Positions 32,378 through 37,050 of a stretch of DNA of 37,050 nt are shown piece by piece; position 1 is the stretch's first letter; each line of letters begins with the position of its first letter. The translations under genes were made by a program, and so were the position numbers. The notes under the pieces were generated by a model. That model saw only the letters and a program-made list of their open reading frames with translations. It made no database searches and had not been told where the DNA came from. This DNA comes from Puniceicoccaceae bacterium (lineage in GTDB: Bacteria > Verrucomicrobiota > Verrucomicrobiia > Opitutales > Coraliomargaritaceae): the NCBI GenBank assembly GCA_002729725.1, contig PBYS01000090.1, positions 1-37,050 of the forward strand, in the 5' to 3' direction.

Positions 32378-35245
32378 ATGTCTAATCACACTAATTGCTC
32401 TAATCAATACCCTGTCGTCGCTGATGTTGATGTGCTCGTTGTCGGTGGCACCAGTCAAGCGGTCTCTTTCGCTTTAGCAGCTAAGAAACAAGGGAAATCC
32501 GTCTATTTGGTCGCTCCTAGATCCTATCTGGGCGACGATATTTGTGCGGCTTATCGTTTCTGGCCTGAGGACGCCGGAGAGCATGCTTTATCGCAAAAGA
32601 TTTTCGCGCAGTCCACACGTCCGCCGACACCCATGCATGTGAAATTGTGTTTGGAGCAGAGTTTGGTTGAAGCAGAAATACCATTTTTACTAAATTGTTA
32701 TACGGGCGGTCTATTGGTTGATGCAGCGCAATCGGTTTGCGGTGTGGTCCTTGCCAATCGTTCCGGTCAGCAAGTGATCCGTGCGGGCAAAACGGTGGAC
32801 GCCAGCTTGGAGGGCGCCTTATTACAGCAGGCTGGTGAGACAAAGTTACACCGCTTGCAAGGCCTCGTCACTGTGGAATATGTCAGTTTGCATGAGCAGG
32901 ACGAGCAGGACGAGCAGGAGGAGCAGGACGAGCTTAGCGCTGGCTCCGATGGCGTTGAAGTGCTGCCTGGTTACCAGTGGGGGGATATTTCGTTGCGCGC
33001 GCAGCGGCATCGTTTACAGGCTGACTTTGCTGAGGGCACGCCCGCCGATTTGGCGCGGGCCTACAGCGAAGTCGTCGAACGTTGCTGGCGGACGAGTGAA
33101 TTTCGCCATCAGACTGTGTTGTTCCCTCGGCTCGCAGTGACTTCTGCGCTTCCTCAGGTAGACGAATTGCAGCGTCGGAGTGGTTTGTTTGCTCTCTGTG
33201 AACGCGTTCAATACAAAGCCGGTGGGGAGGCCGTGTTCCAAAACCCCGTCACTGCGATGGCCTTCGCGGACGCAGTGGCTGCGGACATTTGTGCGGTTGA
33301 ATCGACTGTCGTGAACGGTGAGTTGGATGTGTCTTGCCAAGGGGCGCAGCCCATCGAGAGCGGACAGCTTCACAGCTTGCGTGACGCCTTGCGTCCAGGG
33401 CAAGCCGGGATCGATGCGCTCGATTTGAAGTCGAGTGAGCTGCCCGTGCTGGGCCGCTACGATGTGGTGGTGGTCGGCGGGGGCACAGGAGGCGCACCTG
33501 CAGCGATCAGTGCATCCCGTGCGGGTGCCAGCACTTTGGTGCTGGAGCTGACTTCCGGCCTCGGAGGTGTGGGCACTATGGGACAGATTGCGAAGTATTG
33601 GTGCGGTAACTGTGTCGGCTTTACTGCTGAAATTGATGCCGGAGTGAATGCTTTAGAGCGTAGTGAGTATTTGCGCAACCGGGCGGACTCATGGTCTGTT
33701 GCGGCGAAATGCGAATGGTATCATCGAACTGGATACGAGCTCGGCTGCACGTATTGGTTTAACACCGTCTGTGTGGGCACCTTAGTTGAGTCGGGCCGAG
33801 TCGTCGGCTTGGTAGTGGCAGGGCCCTATGGCTTTGGTCTGGTTGAGGCCGGTGCCGTGGTGGATGGCACTGGGTCGGCCGATATCGCAGCTGCGGCTGG
33901 CGCGCCAACAGTCGTGATCGGCAAGGAGCATGTTGCGGTGCAGGGAACTGGTCTGGCTGGCGTTCAACCAGGCACAGACTACCGAAATTCGGATCATAAT
34001 TTCTCCGATGACAGTGATGTGGTGGATGCCACCACCTTCTTTGTCAGTTCTAAATTGAAGTTTAAGGATGACTTTGATTGCGGCGAATTGATTGATTCAC
34101 GCGAACGTCGACAAATCGTGGGCGACTATACGCTCACCGCTGTGGATATACTCTACGGTCGTCGTTTTCCGGATACGGTATGCGTGGCCTCGTCGAATTT
34201 TGATTCCCATGGTTTCACCGTGGACCCGGTCTTCATGCTGATTCCGCCGCACAAGGAGCGGATGTGGGCCGACATTCCTTTTGGCTGTCTGTTGCCGAAA
34301 GGCTTGGACGGAGTCTTGGTGACCGGTTTGGGGATGAGTGCACACCGAGACGCGCTGCCAGTGATTCGCATGCAAGGAGACGTACAAAACCAAGGTTATG
34401 TGGCAGGCCGCATTGCCGCGATTTCCGCGCTCCAGGGCTGCGCGGTGCGAGAGGTGGCGATTGGTGAGGTGCAGCAGCATTTGATCGAAATCGGCGGATT
34501 GCCTGAGCGCGTGCTCAGTGATGTGGATAGTTTTCCCGTCGCGGATGAAGTGCTCGAGTCTTCGATCGCGAATAGCTGGGAGACGTTGGCTGGTGTTTCT
34601 TTGATTTTACACTCGAAGGAGCGTAGCCTGCAGCCACTGCGTGCGGCTTACAGTGCGCTATCCGGAGAGCGTTCGGCACAGAGCTTACGCTACGCGCAGA
34701 TACTCGCTTTGTTGGGCGATGGGGCTGGGGAGCAGGAGCTGATTGAGGCGATCGAAGGGCGGGACTGGGATGCCGGTTGGCGCTTTCAAGGTATGCACCA
34801 ATTTGGGCGTAACATGTCGGAGTTGGATGCCTTACTCGTTTGCTTAGGCTGTGGTGGCAGTGAGGCCGCATGGGCCTGTCTTCTGAATAAAGTCGAGAGC
34901 CTGCCAGTGGATGCAGAGTTTTCACACTTCCGTGCATTAGCGATGGGTATGGAAGCGCTGTATGCGCGTTGCCCACAGGATGGCGTCGCTGAAAAGGTCG
35001 TGCAATTGCTGCAGCGCGAGGACTATCGCGGACACGCGCAGAGCGACCTCGCGGATGTGCAGTCAGCCTTGAGCGAGGACATTAATGAAAATCAAGTGCG
35101 TGATCGCGCATTGCGTGAGTTACACTTGGCGCGTCTGCTGTTTCATTGTGGCGATGCCGATGGTATCGGCCGCAGTATTTTAGAGGCATATACTAACGAC
35201 TGCCGCGGTCATTTCGCGCGTCATGCCCGTGCGGTGCTATCCTAG
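32378..35245 (+). CDS. Tandem FAD-dependent oxidoreductase-like protein
   Basis: This 955-residue protein has two flavoprotein-type domains. The first starts with a beta-alpha-beta fold (DVDVLVVGGTSQAVSFALAAKKQGKSVYLV) whose glycine motif is degenerate: G23-G-T-S-Q-A, with two of the three GxGxxG glycines lost. The second (YDVVVVGGGTGGAPAAISASRAGASTLVLE) has an intact G367-x-G369-x-x-G372 motif and an ATG-like later block (GLVEAGAVVDGTGSADIAAAAGA). The family match is to FAD-dependent oxidoreductases of the PF12831 type. From about residue 760 an alpha-helical, HEAT-like region follows. No signal peptide is seen. Substrate and reaction are unknown. It is next to an AraC regulator and an ABC sugar importer, which suggests sugar oxidation or modification. 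Confidence 0.82.
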   Translation: MSNHTNCSNQYPVVADVDVLVVGGTSQAVSFALAAKKQGKSVYLVAPRSYLGDDICAAYRFWPEDAGEHALSQKIFAQSTRPPTPMHVKLCLEQSLVEAEIPFLLNCYTGGLLVDAAQSVCGVVLANRSGQQVIRAGKTVDASLEGALLQQAGETKLHRLQGLVTVEYVSLHEQDEQDEQEEQDELSAGSDGVEVLPGYQWGDISLRAQRHRLQADFAEGTPADLARAYSEVVERCWRTSEFRHQTVLFPRLAVTSALPQVDELQRRSGLFALCERVQYKAGGEAVFQNPVTAMAFADAVAADICAVESTVVNGELDVSCQGAQPIESGQLHSLRDALRPGQAGIDALDLKSSELPVLGRYDVVVVGGGTGGAPAAISASRAGASTLVLELTSGLGGVGTMGQIAKYWCGNCVGFTAEIDAGVNALERSEYLRNRADSWSVAAKCEWYHRTGYELGCTYWFNTVCVGTLVESGRVVGLVVAGPYGFGLVEAGAVVDGTGSADIAAAAGAPTVVIGKEHVAVQGTGLAGVQPGTDYRNSDHNFSDDSDVVDATTFFVSSKLKFKDDFDCGELIDSRERRQIVGDYTLTAVDILYGRRFPDTVCVASSNFDSHGFTVDPVFMLIPPHKERMWADIPFGCLLPKGLDGVLVTGLGMSAHRDALPVIRMQGDVQNQGYVAGRIAAISALQGCAVREVAIGEVQQHLIEIGGLPERVLSDVDSFPVADEVLESSIANSWETLAGVSLILHSKERSLQPLRAAYSALSGERSAQSLRYAQILALLGDGAGEQELIEAIEGRDWDAGWRFQGMHQFGRNMSELDALLVCLGCGGSEAAWACLLNKVESLPVDAEFSHFRALAMGMEALYARCPQDGVAEKVVQLLQREDYRGHAQSDLADVQSALSEDINENQVRDRALRELHLARLLFHCGDADGIGRSILEAYTNDCRGHFARHARAVLS
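32894..32929 (+). repeat. Four tandem 9-bp repeats inside the FAD-domain gene
   Basis: GAGCAGGAC is repeated four times (third copy ending GAG), encoding EQD-EQD-EQE-EQD at residues 173-184. The unit length is a multiple of three, so copy-number change would keep the frame. Confidence 0.85.
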
Positions 35246-35288
35246 CGGGAGGGATCGCGGATAGTTGATCGCTGCCTGAGATCGTCGT

Positions 35289-35312
35289 AGCATCCGAGGT
35301 GACTCGGATGCT
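35289..35312. terminator. Long hairpin between convergent genes
   Basis: AGCATCCGAG pairs perfectly with CTCGGATGCT around a 4-nt loop, giving a 10-bp stem. It lies 44 bp after the FAD-domain gene and faces the end of the ABC ATPase gene. It has no T run; it may be a REP-type element that also acts as a terminator. Confidence 0.5.
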
Positions 35313-35330
35313 GCGACTCGCGTTCCGATC

Positions 35331-35348
35331 ATCGGCGTGATCGCCGAT
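35331..35348. terminator. Second hairpin between convergent genes
   Basis: ATCGGCG and CGCCGAT form a perfect 7-bp stem with a TGAT loop, 18 bp before the ATPase stop codon on the minus strand. No T run is next to it. Confidence 0.45.
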
Positions 35349-35365
35349 ATTACTCTGTCATTCCA

Positions 35366-36496
<1,131 letters not shown>

Positions 36497-36501
36497 GGGA
36501 T

Positions 36502-36535
36502 TGGATGACTGATGGGTGATGAGTGATGACTGATT
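36502..36535. repeat. Low-complexity TGATGACTGAT stretch before the ATPase gene
   Basis: GATGACTGAT occurs twice with variants (GGGTGATGAGTGATGA) between them. This stretch produces the false N-terminal extension of the ATPase reading frame. Confidence 0.6.
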
Positions 36536-36628
36536 GAAGTGCAATCCGGCTTCTCTGCGATACGCCGGTAAAAGGTGAGTTGTGGAGTGGTTAACTAGGT
36601 AACCGAAAACGGGGTAACTAGGAAACTG

Positions 36629-36643
36629 GGCGCCGCAGGCGCC
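36629..36643. promoter_or_regulatory. Hairpin at the permease stop codon
   Basis: Two GGCGCC palindromes are 3 bp apart at the end of the permease gene, on the side leading to the ATPase gene. It may stabilise the upstream mRNA or lower downstream expression. Beside it, two imperfect copies of GGTAACTAGG-like sequence occur at 36588-36626. Confidence 0.4.
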
Positions 36644-37050
36644 TAGCCTTTGACGGCTCCGGCGGAGAGTCCTTTGACGAAGAACTTCATTGAGAACAGA
36701 AAGATGATCAGCAGCGGCACTGAAGAGATCGCGTAGCCGGCCATGAGTTGGCCGTATTGCTTGACGTATTCGCCATCGAGTCGGAAGAGGCCGACGGGGA
36801 TGGTGAGCAGTTGGTCGTCGCGCAGCAGCAAGAGTGGCAGGATGGTGTTGTTCCAGGAGCCGAGGAAGTCCATGATGCAGGTGACCGAGATAATGGACGC
36901 GGACAGCGGCAGGATGATGTGGCGGATCTGTTGCAGGTGTCCGGCGCCGTCGAGCTGGGCGGACTCGAAGAGTTCCTTGGGTATGTCTTCGATGAAGTTG
37001 CGCAGGATAAACACGCCGGCCACTTGCCCGCCGACCGAGGCCATCAGCAC
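36643..37050 (-). CDS. ABC sugar importer permease (MalG type), 5' end outside window
   Basis: At least 135 residues of an integral membrane permease of the binding-protein-dependent sugar family are present. It has the EAA loop (ELFESAQLDGAGHLQQIRHIILPLSASII), which couples to the ATPase, flanked by hydrophobic segments (VAGVFILRNFIEDI, VTCIMDFLGSWNNTILPLLLLRD, YAISSVPLLIIFLFSMKFFVKGLSAGAVKG). The C-terminal end GLSAGAVKG is typical of the MalG-type subunit. The frame is open to the right edge of the window. A second permease and a solute-binding protein are expected farther right. It is followed by the ATPase gene on the same strand. Confidence 0.95.
   Translation of the reverse strand: MLMASVGGQVAGVFILRNFIEDIPKELFESAQLDGAGHLQQIRHIILPLSASIISVTCIMDFLGSWNNTILPLLLLRDDQLLTIPVGLFRLDGEYVKQYGQLMAGYAISSVPLLIIFLFSMKFFVKGLSAGAVKG

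Noticed and set aside
36497..36544. ATG at 36544 as the start of the ABC ATPase
   Set aside because: The added residues come from a low-complexity stretch, and MATVTLSKL is the normal beginning for this family.

Overview
The window looks like part of the chromosome of a marine, polysaccharide-degrading member of the PVC group, most likely Verrucomicrobiota of the Opitutae/Coraliomargarita type. The reasons are three secreted PEP-CTERM proteins, a prepilin-like protein with the FSLIELLVVIAIIAVLAA signature, several S1 sulfatases, parallel beta-helix lyase-like proteins, LacI and AraC regulators beside carbohydrate genes, and almost no Shine-Dalgarno sequences. This is inference from gene content; no rRNA or tRNA gene is visible.

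Layout. Positions 1-610 hold the 3' end of an IS5-like transposase gene that runs in from the left. Positions 611-5342 hold an intact set on the + strand: a GH2 glycosidase, a PEP-CTERM protein and a cytoplasmic-type sulfatase, ended by a strong bidirectional terminator. Positions 5419-16531 are a decay zone. They contain a beta-helix lyase-like gene with two frameshifts and an in-frame stop, then four consecutive sulfatase genes that are all broken, then a second frameshifted beta-helix gene. A prepilin-like gene and one PEP-CTERM gene inside this zone are intact. The sulfatase lesions include in-frame stops, single-base frameshifts and large deletions. One deletion fuses the tail of sulfatase 1 to the middle of sulfatase 2 and removes the second active-site cysteine.

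Positions 16534-32312 form an intact glycan-use locus: a LamG/PEP-CTERM protein, a LacI-family regulator, and a leftward cluster. In order of transcription the cluster encodes a 1350-residue multidomain glycosidase, a GH10 xylanase-like enzyme, a GH74-like beta-propeller enzyme, an SGNH esterase and a pectate-lyase-fold protein. A GH28-like enzyme and an AraC regulator follow to the right. Positions 32378-37050 hold an unusual protein with two FAD-binding-type domains and, on the opposite strand, the ATPase and permease of an ABC sugar importer.

How the genes may work together (inference): secreted GH10, GH74-like and multidomain enzymes cut a xylan- or xyloglucan-like hemicellulose outside the cytoplasm. 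The ABC importer takes up oligosaccharides. Enzymes without signal peptides (GH2, GH28-like, SGNH, one sulfatase) finish the breakdown inside. LacI and AraC regulators have palindromes beside their genes that could be operators. The ruined sulfatase cluster suggests that the lineage is losing, or the assembly is misrepresenting, the ability to use a heavily sulfated glycan.
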